Part shown: piece by piece, positions 8,660-16,669 of the stretch
How the letters are laid out: each line of letters starts with the position of its first letter
How positions within the stretch are numbered: position 1 is the first letter of the stretch
Source of the DNA: Dechloromonas hortensis
GTDB lineage: Bacteria > Pseudomonadota > Gammaproteobacteria > Burkholderiales > Rhodocyclaceae
Reading direction: 5' to 3'
Length of the DNA: 64,000 bases
Assembly (NCBI RefSeq): GCF_009469765.1
Contig: NZ_SSSQ01000003.1
Span: forward strand, 248,001 to 312,000
Made by a program: the position numbers and the translations under genes
The notes under the pieces: generated by a model
What the model saw: only the letters and a program-made list of their open reading frames with translations
Database searches by the model: none
What the model was told of the DNA's origin: nothing

Positions 8660-9163
8660 ATGCCAGCCAAAGCCCCTGCAAACCCCTCTGTCGTTACCGA
8701 GCAGCTTGCCGCTCTCGGCACCCGTATTCGTGCCCAGCGCAAGGCCTTGCGGGTGAGTGCGACGGCGCTGGCGGAGGCGGCGGGGATGTCGCGGGTGAGC
8801 GTGCATCGCATTGAGCAGGGCGAGCCTTCCGTAACGATGGGGGCTTACCTGAATGTGCTGGCGGCGCTGGGGATGAGTTTTTCGGCGACTGCGCTGGGCG
8901 ATGCGGCGTCGGGAAATACATCGGATGACAAGGCTGGCTGGTTGCCGGCGCGAGTCCGTCTGGCCGATTTCCCGCAGTTGAAGCAACTGGCGTGGCAGCT
9001 TCAGGGGGCGGATGAATTGACGCCGCGCGAGGCGCTGGGAATATATGAGCGGAACTGGCGGCATCTCGATGAGGCGGCGTTGCTGCCACGCGAACGAAAT
9101 TTGATTGATGCCTTGCGCTTGGCTTTCGGCGGCTCTGATACGCCCGGAGCCAGCAATGTTTGA
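8660..9163 (+). CDS. XRE-family HTH regulator / antitoxin-like partner
   Basis: About 167 residues. Residues about 15-75 form a Cro/CI-type helix-turn-helix (RIRAQRKALRVSATALAEAA, then GMSRVSVHRIEQGEPSVTMG). The C-terminal half contains LTPREALGIYERNWRHLD. The upstream ATG at 8648 overlaps the -10 box, so 8660 is the sensible start, giving a nearly leaderless mRNA. The stop overlaps the start of the AbiEii-family gene by 8 bp, so they form a coupled pair. Known HTH/AbiEii pairs act as type IV-like toxin-antitoxin systems with the first gene as antitoxin and repressor; that role is inferred here. Confidence 0.85.
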   Translation: MPAKAPANPSVVTEQLAALGTRIRAQRKALRVSATALAEAAGMSRVSVHRIEQGEPSVTMGAYLNVLAALGMSFSATALGDAASGNTSDDKAGWLPARVRLADFPQLKQLAWQLQGADELTPREALGIYERNWRHLDEAALLPRERNLIDALRLAFGGSDTPGASNV

Positions 9164-9860
9164 GCGCCCGCATCATCGCCGGATTGCTCGGGTGTTGTTG
9201 GCGCTGGATGGTGATTTGCTGCGTGAGGCGAATTGTCTGTTTGGCGGCGGCACGGCGATGGCGTTGCGGTTTGGCGAGTATCGCGAATCGGTCGACATGG
9301 ATTTTTTGGTGTCGGACCTGAGCAGTTATCGCAGTTTGCGCCAGTTATTGACCTGCGAGGCGGGCTTTGGCGGATTGTTGCGGCCGGATGGCGAGCACTT
9401 TCGGCTGGCTCGGGAGGTGCGCGCCGATCAGTACGGAATACGCACGACGCTCTTGGCTGATGATCAGCCGATCAAGTTTGAGATCGTCCTTGAAGGCCGA
9501 ATTGAAATAGAGGCGGCGACCGGGAAAGACCAGATTTGCGGTATTTCGACGCTGACACCGCTCGACATGGCAAGCAGCAAGTTGCTGGCAAATTCTGATC
9601 GGTGGAGCGATGACGCCGTGTTCAGCCGTGACGTGATCGATCTGGCGATGATGAGCCCCTCGTTGCCCTTGTTGCGCAAGGCAGTGCTCAAAACTCAGGG
9701 GGCCTACGGCGAGTCAATTACCCGCGATCTCGATCGCGCCATCGAGCGTCTGCAAAATCGTCCGGACTGGCTGGAGCGCTGCATGCAACTGATGGCGATG
9801 AATCTGCCCAAGGCCGCGCTGTGGAGCAAAATCCGGGCGCTGCGGCGCGTGCTGGATTGA
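9156..9860 (+). CDS. nucleotidyltransferase, AbiEii/AbiGii toxin family
   Basis: About 234 residues. The N-terminal nucleotidyltransferase motif is intact: FGGGTAMALRFGEYRESVDMDF (GG-T-A followed by the metal-binding DxD at about residues 47-49). The family transfers nucleotides to RNA or protein targets; AbiEii toxins modify tRNA and cause abortive infection or growth arrest. The ATG at 9156 has CGGAG upstream and overlaps the XRE stop (ATGTTTGA). The start at 9105 would intrude far into the XRE frame and is unlikely. Confidence 0.85.
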   Translation: MFERPHHRRIARVLLALDGDLLREANCLFGGGTAMALRFGEYRESVDMDFLVSDLSSYRSLRQLLTCEAGFGGLLRPDGEHFRLAREVRADQYGIRTTLLADDQPIKFEIVLEGRIEIEAATGKDQICGISTLTPLDMASSKLLANSDRWSDDAVFSRDVIDLAMMSPSLPLLRKAVLKTQGAYGESITRDLDRAIERLQNRPDWLERCMQLMAMNLPKAALWSKIRALRRVLD

Positions 9861-9924
9861 GGCCGATCTTTCTCCGCCATCCCCCTTCTGCGAGAATCGC
9901 CGTTTTTCAGTTTGCAGCCCAACC

Positions 9925-10305
9925 ATGATCCAAGGCCAATACCGTTCTGTCATTTTGCAGGTGCCTGTCGAAGTGACGCCGCTCAAGTTTCGCGGCTACC
10001 TGCGCAAGGAGATTGAAGCGGTGCAGGCGACGGCGCAGAGCGAAGAGGACATCATCATCGTTCGTCTGTTCGTGCTGGAAAAAGTGCTGTTCGGTCTGGG
10101 GGCGAAGAAGGTCGACAGCATTCTGGCCGGCGTTGTCGGGAAGTGTCCGAACATTCTGCGTATCGAACTGGAGGGCTTGGTTCGGCCGCTTACTCAGGAT
10201 GAGATGCAGGAAGCCGCCGATGAGGCCCAGGCAACGCTGCAAGCGCTGCGTGATCAGGTCATCGCTTCGGGCGGCAATCTCGGGACCAAGAGCGGCGCGA
10301 ATTAA
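9925..10305 (+). CDS. hypothetical protein
   Basis: 126 residues, soluble, no recognised domain. It has a beta-rich start (YRSVILQVPVEVTPLKF) and a helical acidic C-terminal segment (DEMQEAADEAQATLQALRDQ). GC content and codon use match the chromosome, and the ORF stands alone between the AbiEii gene and an MFS exporter. No Shine-Dalgarno is evident. Confidence 0.6.
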   Translation: MIQGQYRSVILQVPVEVTPLKFRGYLRKEIEAVQATAQSEEDIIIVRLFVLEKVLFGLGAKKVDSILAGVVGKCPNILRIELEGLVRPLTQDEMQEAADEAQATLQALRDQVIASGGNLGTKSGAN

Positions 10306-10325
10306 TCGGCAGCCCGCCTGAAAAG

Positions 10326-10364
10326 GCCTGATTCCTGCGGTCGACCGCAGGAATCAGGCAAAAA
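10326..10364. repeat. 34-bp perfect palindrome, GCGGTCGAC repeat family
   Basis: Bases 10326-10359 form a perfect palindrome (GCCTGATTCCTGCGGTC and its complement) with AAAAA directly after. It shares CCTGCGGTCGACCG and GGCAAAAA with the copy at 17581-17614. It may fold as a hairpin terminator on RNA, but the same core is found elsewhere in the window, so it is better treated as a dispersed repeat. Confidence 0.8.
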
Positions 10365-10491
10365 TCATCTACCGGGCTGGCCCCCATGCGGCTTGATTGA
10401 AGGCTTCGGGCGATGCGCGCCAAGTTAGCGGGCAGCGCCCGAAGCACGTATCCTTGTCGCCCGCTTCTGCCACGATTCCGTTTCCCCATTC

Positions 10492-11703
10492 ATGACCACC
10501 GCGCTTGATCCCCGTGCCGAACGTTTCTTTCTGCTGACGCTGGCCGGCATTCAGTTCAGCCATGTGCTGGATTTCATGATCATGATGCCGCTCGGGCCGA
10601 TCCTGATGTCGGCCTTTGGCATCGGGACGCATGAGTTCGGCTTGCTGGTCGCCTCCTACAGTTTCAGCGCGGCGGTGTCGGGGATTCTGGCGGCGACCTT
10701 TGTCGACCTGTTCGAGCGCAAGCGCCTGTTGCTGATCAGTTTTGCCCTGTTTGCGCTGGCGACGCTGGCTTGCGGGCTGGCGCCGAGTTATTCGATGCTG
10801 ATGCTGGCGCGCGGACTGGCCGGGGTGTTCGGCGGCATCATGGGGGCGCTGATTCACACCATGATCGGCGATGCCATTCCGTTTTCCCGGCGGGCGCGCG
10901 CCAGTGGCATCATTTCCAGTGCCTTTTCGGTGTCGACGATTGCCGGCGTGCCCTTGTCGCTGTGGCTGGCCAATCATTTCGGCTGGCGCTCGCCGTTCAT
11001 TCTGATCGCCGCGCTGAGCGTGGTTTTTCTCGCCATCGGCCTGCGTTTCCTGCCCGAGTTGCGGCACCATCTGGGCGAAGAGAAGCGCGCCCATCTGCTG
11101 TCGGCCACCTTCAGCGTGCTGGGGGACAGCAACCACCGGCGCGCCTTGCTGTTTTCGGCGCTGATCATTTTTTCCGGCTTCACGGTGATTCCCTACATCA
11201 CCGTCTATGCGGTGAATAACGTCGGCATCGCCCAACTCGACATTCCCATCGTCTATCTGGTCGGCGGTTTCGCAACCTTCATCAGCGCCCGGCTGATCGG
11301 GCATTGGGCCGACAAGCACGGCAAGGTCGAGGTTTATCGTTGGGTGGCGCTGCTCGCCGTGCTGCCCTTGCTGGCGGTGACCCACGCCGGAGCGTTGCAG
11401 TTGTGGGCCTGGCTGATCTGTACCACGGCCTTTTTCGTGCTGACCTCGGGGCGGATGATCCCGGCCATGGCGATCATCGCCTCGGCCGCCCAGCCCAAGC
11501 TGCGCGGCACCTTCATGTCGCTGAACGGCACGATGCAATCGCTGGCCATGGGCTTGGCGACAACGCTGGCCGGTTTTCTGACTTCGCTCGATGACAGCGG
11601 TCGGATCGTCGGCTATCCGCTGGTCGGCTATGTCGCCGTCGCGGCGAATATGCTGGCGATCTGGTTTGTCGCCCGCATCGTCATGCACGGGCGTAATCTT
11701 TAG
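10492..11703 (+). CDS. MFS transporter
   Basis: 403 residues with about 12 hydrophobic segments: a drug or sugar-efflux-type major facilitator in the inner membrane. Cytoplasmic loop 2-3 has DLFERKRLLL, the position of the MFS motif A. The conserved RGLAGVFGGIMGAL in TM4 and the SGIISSAFSVSTIAGVPLSLWLA region in TM5 resemble AraJ/YdhP-type exporters. Substrate unknown. The next gene (nudC) follows after 29 bp on the same strand. Confidence 0.88.
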   Translation: MTTALDPRAERFFLLTLAGIQFSHVLDFMIMMPLGPILMSAFGIGTHEFGLLVASYSFSAAVSGILAATFVDLFERKRLLLISFALFALATLACGLAPSYSMLMLARGLAGVFGGIMGALIHTMIGDAIPFSRRARASGIISSAFSVSTIAGVPLSLWLANHFGWRSPFILIAALSVVFLAIGLRFLPELRHHLGEEKRAHLLSATFSVLGDSNHRRALLFSALIIFSGFTVIPYITVYAVNNVGIAQLDIPIVYLVGGFATFISARLIGHWADKHGKVEVYRWVALLAVLPLLAVTHAGALQLWAWLICTTAFFVLTSGRMIPAMAIIASAAQPKLRGTFMSLNGTMQSLAMGLATTLAGFLTSLDDSGRIVGYPLVGYVAVAANMLAIWFVARIVMHGRNL

Positions 11704-11732
11704 GTTTGCCGCCTTCGGCTTCAGGAGCCTCG

Positions 11733-12500
11733 ATGAACAACGCAAGTTACTGGATTCTGCGCTGCGAACACCGTCTACTGACCTTGGCCGGCGGTGCGCC
11801 CGAGCGCATTTTTCCGTCCGGCCCTGCGTCGGATTTCGGCCATCCCGAGCACGCGCTGCAGATCGGCGAATTGCACGGCTTTCCCTGCTACGCGGCCGAT
11901 GTCGCGCAGTTGCCGGAAATCGAGGGGGCCGAGGCAACGCCGCTGCGCGCCATCTTCCAACTGGCCGGGGCCGAAACTTTCGCCCTGGCCGGGCGGGCGA
12001 CGCAGTTGCTCGACTGGCAAAACAACCATCGTTTCTGCGGCAAGTGCGGCACGCCGACGGCGATGAAAGCAGGCGAGACGGCGATGCAATGTCCGGCCTG
12101 TGGATTGCTGGCCTATCCGCGGATTTCGCCGGCGGTGATGGTGCTGGTGCGCGATGGCGACAAGTTGTTGCTGGGGCGCAGCCCGCATTTCAAGCCGGGC
12201 GTCTTCAGTGCGCTGGCCGGCTTTGTCGAGCCCGGTGAAACGCTGGAGGAGTGCGCCGCCCGCGAGGTGCGGGAAGAGGTCGGCATCGAGATCACCAACC
12301 TGCGCTATTTCCACAGCCAGCCCTGGCCGTTTCCGAACTCCCTGATGGTCGCTTTTTTTGCCGACTATGCCGGCGGTACGATCACGCCGGACCCGAAGGA
12401 AATCGAAGCGGCCGACTGGTTCCCGCTCGATGCGCTGCCGCTGCTGCCCGACCCGGTCAGTATTTCGCGGCGGCTGATCGAAGCGGCCCGGCAGGGGTAA
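11733..12500 (+). CDS. nudC: NAD(+) diphosphatase / mRNA decapping Nudix hydrolase NudC
   Basis: About 255 residues. Hydrolyses NAD(H) to NMN(H) and AMP, and in E. coli removes NAD caps from RNA. A zinc ribbon (CGKC about residues 105-108 and CPAC about residues 120-123) precedes a complete Nudix box starting GFVEPGETLEECAAREV and continuing REEVGIE. The NADH-pyrophosphatase signature SQPWPFPNS follows it. ATG 11733 is preceded by AGGAG, which excludes the longer frame from 11706. Confidence 0.93.
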   Translation: MNNASYWILRCEHRLLTLAGGAPERIFPSGPASDFGHPEHALQIGELHGFPCYAADVAQLPEIEGAEATPLRAIFQLAGAETFALAGRATQLLDWQNNHRFCGKCGTPTAMKAGETAMQCPACGLLAYPRISPAVMVLVRDGDKLLLGRSPHFKPGVFSALAGFVEPGETLEECAAREVREEVGIEITNLRYFHSQPWPFPNSLMVAFFADYAGGTITPDPKEIEAADWFPLDALPLLPDPVSISRRLIEAARQG

Positions 12501-12520
12501 TTCAGAGGCGGATTTCCGCT

Positions 12521-12563
12521 CGACCGCAATTGCTGCGGTCGACGTCGGAAAACAGCCAAAAAC
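12521..12563. repeat. GCGGTCGAC repeat copy with inverted arms
   Basis: CGACCGCA and TGCGGTCG face each other around a 5-nt loop, followed by GACGTCGGAAAACAGCCAAAAACC. It contains the 15-mer ATTGCTGCGGTCGAC, found exactly four times in the window. It lies between the convergent nudC and DUF2164 genes. Confidence 0.75.
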
Positions 12564-12569
12564 CAACGC

Positions 12570-12830
12570 TCACTTGCGTTTGCGTTGCGTCCAGTATTGG
12601 AACTCTTCTTCGTGGATCTCGATGTCCAGTTCCATCACCCGCGCCTGCATGCGGGTCTGGGCATCGGCCACCGCCTGGTTGTAAATGGCGGGGCCGATTT
12701 CCTTTAGGAAAAAGCCGAGCAGCGCCCCGGCTTCGAGGTTGCCGATTTCATCGTCCATGTTCTCGGCGAAATAGCGCTGGATCGAGGCCAGTGCCGTTTT
12801 GTGTGCTTCCTTGGAAATTTCGATGGCCAT
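12570..12830 (-). CDS. DUF2164 family protein
   Basis: 86 residues matching DUF2164: SIQRYFAENMDDEIGNLEAGALLGFFLKEIGPAIYNQAV is continuous with the family pattern, followed by a helical tail and a basic C-terminus. Family function is unknown. It stands alone on the minus strand, convergent with nudC. Confidence 0.85.
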   Translation of the reverse strand: MAIEISKEAHKTALASIQRYFAENMDDEIGNLEAGALLGFFLKEIGPAIYNQAVADAQTRMQARVMELDIEIHEEEFQYWTQRKRK

Positions 12831-12910
12831 GAGTATGCGGGGCGGTGAGCGGGCGAGCAGTGTAGCTGCTGCCGGCGGGGCGCGCCCATGCTCGCCCTTG
12901 TTTCGGCGGG

Positions 12911-13141
12911 CTAACTCAGGCGGCCGTTCAGTTCGTCGATGACGCCGGCCCAGTCGGCATCTTCGATGATCTCTTCCTTGAGGAAAGCTCGTTGCGCCGC
13001 CGTCCAGAATGGTGCGCGGTACAGCGCGATATCGCTGTCCAGCGGGCGGTGGGCGGCGATGAAGGCTTCGATGGCGGCCTGATCGGCGGGCAAGCCGAGT
13101 TGGGCAAACAGGTTGCTCATAGTGTGCTGGTTGGCATTCAT
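12911..13141 (-). CDS. DUF2789 family protein
   Basis: 76 residues with the DUF2789 hallmarks MSNLFAQLGLPADQAAI, HRPLDSDIAL, APFWTAAQRAFLKEE and DADWAGVIDELN. An AAGGAG ribosome-binding site lies just upstream of the ATG at 13141. It is the last gene in a minus-strand group with three VOC genes. Function of the family is unknown. Confidence 0.88.
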   Translation of the reverse strand: MNANQHTMSNLFAQLGLPADQAAIEAFIAAHRPLDSDIALYRAPFWTAAQRAFLKEEIIEDADWAGVIDELNGRLS

Positions 13142-13230
13142 GACGAACTCCTTGCGCGGCTGACTTCCATTCGAGGGATGCTGGCGGGAACAGTTCCGTC
13201 CGCTGTCATTGGCCTGCGGCAGCAGCCGGT

Positions 13231-13617
13231 TCAGGCAGTTGACGCATCGGCGGGCGAGCAGAACCAGAGCTTGTTGCCTTCGCTGTCGAGAAAACTGCCT
13301 ATCAGGAAGTGACCGTCGTACAGCGCGACCTCGTCGGCGATCAAGATGTCGCGCGCGCGCAGCGCTGCCTGGGTGGCCGGTGCATTCTCGACGCTGATCG
13401 TGATGCGCGGGTTCGGCTCGTCAGTCGGCATGGCCCAGTCCGGCTTGAGCATCAGGATGATCTGGTCGAGTCGCCAGCCGATTTGTTGCGTCCCCTCAAA
13501 GGCTGGTTCGAGACCCAGTTGTTCCTGGTAGAAGCGATCGGCCCGTAGCGGGTCGATGACCGCAAGTGCAATGACCTTGACGCACTGGAGGCCGAGGGGG
13601 GGTAATGTTTGGCTCAT
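13231..13617 (-). CDS. VOC family (glyoxalase-like) protein
   Basis: 128 residues with the beta-alpha-beta-beta-beta arrangement of the vicinal-oxygen-chelate superfamily: VKVIALAVIDPLRADRFYQEQLGL at the start and DSEGNKLWFCSP at the end, the usual site of the metal-binding Glu. The ATG at 13617 has AGGAGA upstream; the open frame to 13635 is not needed. First of three VOC genes in a row; substrate unknown. Confidence 0.83.
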   Translation of the reverse strand: MSQTLPPLGLQCVKVIALAVIDPLRADRFYQEQLGLEPAFEGTQQIGWRLDQIILMLKPDWAMPTDEPNPRITISVENAPATQAALRARDILIADEVALYDGHFLIGSFLDSEGNKLWFCSPADASTA

Positions 13618-13674
13618 GACGTTTCTCCTCATCAATGATATTGGCGATGACCGGCAAAGGCCGGCCGCGCCCGA

Positions 13675-14088
13675 TCAGGGCGTGACGATGACCATCCAGG
13701 CGACGCCGAAGCGGTCGACGAGCATGCCGAAGCTGGAGGCGAAGAAGGTCTTGCCGAGCGGCATCGTGATCTGCCCGCCGTCCGCCAGCGCGGTAAAGCA
13801 ACGTTCGGCCTCGGCGGCGTCGGCAACTCCGAGCGACAGCTGAAACCCCTGGAAGCCGACGCCCTTGCCGGTGCAGTTGTCGGAGACCATGACGACGCTG
13901 TCGCCGATGCGGAAGCTGGCGTGCATCACCTTGTCGTCCATCCCCGGCGGGACCATGCCGGGCGGTGGCGGCTCGGGGCTTTCCCGGTAACGCATCAGCA
14001 TTTCGATTTTGGCGCCGAGCGCCTGGCTGTAGAAGGTGAGCGCTTCTTCGCAATTACCGTCGAAGTGCAGATAGGGCTGGATGTGCAT
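13675..14088 (-). CDS. VOC family protein, PhnB/YjdN-like
   Basis: 137 residues. The opening QPYLHFDGNCEEALTFYSQALGA and the closing DRFGVAWMVIVTP are typical of PhnB/YjdN-like VOC proteins, which have no settled activity. GMDDKVMHASFRIGDSVVMVSD forms the central strand pair. Same direction as its VOC neighbours on both sides, with 54-57 bp gaps. Confidence 0.87.
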   Translation of the reverse strand: MHIQPYLHFDGNCEEALTFYSQALGAKIEMLMRYRESPEPPPPGMVPPGMDDKVMHASFRIGDSVVMVSDNCTGKGVGFQGFQLSLGVADAAEAERCFTALADGGQITMPLGKTFFASSFGMLVDRFGVAWMVIVTP

Positions 14089-14142
14089 GATGTCTCCTTT
14101 GTCGAATTTGGTGCGCTGCTTCAGCGCGGATCGGCGCTCTGC

Positions 14143-14637
14143 CTAGCCATCGAAAGCTTGTTGCAGCTTGGCAATGTCGAGCTTTTTCATTTGCAGCAAG
14201 GCGTTCATGACTCGCTCGGACTTTCCCGAATCGGCATCGCACATCATGGCCGGCAGGCCAGTGGGGATGATTTGCCACGAGACGCCGTAACGGTCCTGGA
14301 GCCAGCCGCATTGCTGCGCCTGTTCTTCGCCGTCGGCCGACAGGGCGTCCCAGTAACGGTCCAGTTCCGGCTGGTTGTCGCAAGCGACCTGAAAGGAAAT
14401 GGCCGGGTTAAACCTGAATTCCGGGCCGCCGTTCAAGGCGGTAAACGCCTGCCCGTCGAGCTCGAAGGTGACAGTCAGGATGCTGCCGGCCCGCTTGCGG
14501 TGAATTTCGTAGCCCGCTTCGCCATAACGGCTGATCTGCAGGATTTGTGAATTTGGAAAAATGGCGCAATAGAATTGCGCGGCATCTTCGGCTTGGGTGT
14601 CGAACCACAGGCAGGGGGTGATTTTTTGCAGGTGCAT
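14143..14637 (-). CDS. VOC family protein (PF06983-type, 3-demethylubiquinone methyltransferase-like fold)
   Basis: About 164 residues: ITPCLWFDTQAEDAAQFYCAIFPNS, FTALNGGPEFRFNPAISFQV, and QDRYGVSWQIIPTGLP are the family landmarks. Despite the historical name these proteins are not methyltransferases. The ATG at 14637 has a CAGGAG ribosome-binding site, so the frame from 14718 is trimmed. It heads the minus-strand VOC cluster. Confidence 0.88.
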   Translation of the reverse strand: MHLQKITPCLWFDTQAEDAAQFYCAIFPNSQILQISRYGEAGYEIHRKRAGSILTVTFELDGQAFTALNGGPEFRFNPAISFQVACDNQPELDRYWDALSADGEEQAQQCGWLQDRYGVSWQIIPTGLPAMMCDADSGKSERVMNALLQMKKLDIAKLQQAFDG

Positions 14638-14835
14638 GGCGTTCTCCTGCGTTGAATGCTCAGGGCATCTCAGAAGATGGCGACAAGTTCGGCAAGTTGA
14701 TTGGTGACCTTGGCCCACTCTTTTCGCGGAAGCCCGGTTTGCGTGCTTTGCGCACTAGGTATCGGCGGAAGGCTTGTTTGACATCAAGCCGGCCCCTGGA
14801 GTTTCCGACTCCTCACGCCTGCCTGCCGGCGGGCG

Positions 14836-14878
14836 ATTGCTGCGGTCGACCCGGTCAAAATGGCAAAAACCGGGTCGT
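14836..14878 (+). repeat. GCGGTCGAC repeat, best-preserved copy
   Basis: GATTGCTGCGGTCGACC, then CGGTCAAAATGGCAAAAACC and GGGTCG. It is intergenic, between the VOC cluster and the ArsC-like gene, and serves as the reference copy for the family. Confidence 0.75.
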
Positions 14879-14884
14879 TTCGGA

Positions 14885-15235
14885 TCAGAGCAGTTCGAGC
14901 ACGCGTTCCGGCGGGCGCCCGATGACGGCGCGCTCGCCATGAATGAAGATCGGCCGTTCGATCAGGCGCGGGTGCGCGGCCAGCGCGGCGATCAGCGCTT
15001 CCTGGGTCAGCGCCGGGTTGTCCAGGCCGAGTTCCTTGTATTCCGCTTCGCCTTGGCGCATCAGGGCGCGGGCGTCGCTCAGGCCGAGCTGGCGGAGCAG
15101 GGTGCCCAGTTCGGCAATCGTCGGCGGCTGCTCAAGGTAGGCGACGAGTTGCGGCTCGACCCCGCGGGCCTGAAGCAGGGCGAGGGCGGCGCGGGATTTC
15201 GAACAGCGCGGATTGTGGAAATAGGTGGTGGGCAT
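14885..15235 (-). CDS. arsC: ArsC-family arsenate reductase (glutaredoxin type)
   Basis: 116 residues of the thioredoxin-fold ArsC family. The catalytic loop is FHNPRCSKSRAAL (Cys about residue 10). Downstream are YLEQPPTIAEL and RPIFIHGERAVIGRPPE, the region carrying the anion-binding arginines. The enzyme reduces arsenate with glutathione/glutaredoxin, but the family also includes YfgD-like proteins of unknown substrate, and no arsR, arsB or acr3 gene is next to it. Confidence 0.82.
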   Translation of the reverse strand: MPTTYFHNPRCSKSRAALALLQARGVEPQLVAYLEQPPTIAELGTLLRQLGLSDARALMRQGEAEYKELGLDNPALTQEALIAALAAHPRLIERPIFIHGERAVIGRPPERVLELL

Positions 15236-15290
15236 CGGCAGGGCTTCCGGCAAAAACGTGATCGCCGATTGTAACCAATCGTCCGTCGCC

Positions 15291-16175
15291 TCAGGCCGGT
15301 CGCCGAGTGACCAGAACGACGCCGCCACCGGCGATGGCGATGCCCAGCCATTGCGTCGGCGCGATGCCTTGCCCGAACAGCAGGTAGGCGGTAAGGGCGG
15401 CCGAGACCGGCACCAGATAGAAGAGGCCGGCCACCCGGCTGACTTCACCATGGCGGATCAAAATCACCAGAATACTGACGGCGCCGACCGAAACGACGAC
15501 CGCCATCCAGAGCAGGGCGACGACGAATTCGCCGGCCCAATGCACCGTGCCGCTTTCGCCGAGAAAGGCGCCGCCGGCGCAGGCCAGGGCACAGGCCGCA
15601 CACTGGATGGTGCCGCCGGATAGCGGGTGCATGTCGGCGCAGCGCGCTTTCTGATAAAGATTGCCGGCCGACATGCCGAGCAGCCCGATGAAACTGTAGA
15701 ACAGGGGCCAGCCGAGCCCCGGCTGGCTGCTCAGGCCGTGCTGCAGGACCATGAAGACACCGGTCAGGCCGAGCAGCAGGCCGGCCCATTGCCGGGGCGA
15801 GACCCGTTCGCCGAGCAGCAGCGGAGCGGCAATGGCGATCAGGATCGGGTGCAGCGCGATGATCAGCGCCGAGACCGCCGGTGTTACGCCGCCGGCAATG
15901 CTGTAGAAAACGCCGGCCGAAAAGAGGCCGACCGTCAGTAAGCCGGCGCCGGCAATGTGCATGGCTTGCGGCCGGCCCGGCCAGGGCGTCCGAAAGGCCA
16001 GCGCCAGCCCGCCGAGAAGGAGGGCGGCCAGTGCGAAGCGCAGGCTGAGGAAGGTCAGCGGTTCGGCATGCGGCAGGCCGAGCCGGGCGCCGACAAAGCC
16101 GGCCCCCGACAAGGTGACGAAGCCGACGGCGAGCAGCCGGTGGTCGCGCGGCATCGGCATTCGGCCGGCGCTCAT
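15291..16175 (-). CDS. EamA/DMT superfamily transporter
   Basis: About 294 residues with ten hydrophobic segments arranged as two EamA repeats; inner-membrane exporter of unknown metabolites. Repeat ends LGERVSPRQWAGLLLGLTGV and FGQGIAPTQWLGIAIAGGGV are diagnostic. The ATG at 16175 overlaps the tautomerase stop by 4 bp (ATGA), implying translational coupling. Confidence 0.88.
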   Translation of the reverse strand: MSAGRMPMPRDHRLLAVGFVTLSGAGFVGARLGLPHAEPLTFLSLRFALAALLLGGLALAFRTPWPGRPQAMHIAGAGLLTVGLFSAGVFYSIAGGVTPAVSALIIALHPILIAIAAPLLLGERVSPRQWAGLLLGLTGVFMVLQHGLSSQPGLGWPLFYSFIGLLGMSAGNLYQKARCADMHPLSGGTIQCAACALACAGGAFLGESGTVHWAGEFVVALLWMAVVVSVGAVSILVILIRHGEVSRVAGLFYLVPVSAALTAYLLFGQGIAPTQWLGIAIAGGGVVLVTRRPA

Positions 16176-16570
16176 AAGACGCTTGCCGCTGGCCGGCGGG
16201 CGGCCTGGGTCAGCCCGGCGAAGCCCCAGTCGCTGGCGGCAATTTCGTGGATGACGATGTAGCTGGCCTCGGGCACGGCGCCCAGCGTGTCGCCGAGCAG
16301 GCGATGCAGGGCGGCGATCATTGCCACCTTTTCCGCCGCCGTGTTGGTCCCGGCGGTGATGTAGATGTCGCTGTGCGTCGGCGTCAGGGTGGCGGCGACC
16401 GCTTCGCCGGCGATGCACCAGGCCTCGGCCGGGGCGCTGACGACATGGACGGCGGTGACTTCGGCCCGCTTGTGCAGCAGATCGGCGATCAGGGCGGTGG
16501 CCTGGCGGGCGATGGCCTGTTTTTGCGCCGGGCTGGCGGCGCGGCCGAGGGTGATGCGGATGAAAGGCAT
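16172..16570 (-). CDS. tautomerase family protein (4-oxalocrotonate tautomerase-like)
   Basis: 132 residues. After Met removal Pro-1 becomes the catalytic base, as in the tautomerase superfamily (MPFIRITLGRAAS). The protein is about twice the size of single-domain 4-OT subunits, and the second half (SDIYITAGTNTAAEK) resembles the fused or MIF-like type. Coupled to the EamA exporter and divergent from a LysR regulator, so the pair is probably regulated by that LysR protein. Confidence 0.8.
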   Translation of the reverse strand: MPFIRITLGRAASPAQKQAIARQATALIADLLHKRAEVTAVHVVSAPAEAWCIAGEAVAATLTPTHSDIYITAGTNTAAEKVAMIAALHRLLGDTLGAVPEASYIVIHEIAASDWGFAGLTQAARRPAASVL

Positions 16571-16620
16571 GCTGTGCTCCTTGGGTTGGCTTGCTTCAAG
16601 GGCACTCTAGCGGCTAGGAT

Positions 16621-16669
16621 TAAATTAAAAAAATTGATTAATATAAGTTCAATATATGGATTCAATATT
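16621..16669. promoter_or_regulatory. AT-rich divergent control region with direct repeats
   Basis: Between the tautomerase and LysR starts is a 99-bp gap whose LysR-proximal half is strongly AT-rich. It holds two TTCAATAT direct repeats (16648-16655 and 16661-16668, 13-bp period). On the minus strand TTGAAC followed 17 bp later by TTTAAT could be the tautomerase promoter. Plausible LysR operator; inference only. Confidence 0.45.

Noticed and set aside
8434..8811. Minus-strand ORF ending in LFDAETLCRRWWGGLADRDRF
   Set aside because: The tail looks protein-like, but it runs through the XRE promoter and into the XRE gene with no start near the tail. It may be a remnant; not supportable as a gene.
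13231..14637. Three VOC genes as one broken gene
   Set aside because: Each has its own ribosome-binding site or start and a full domain with different sequence, so they are separate paralogues.
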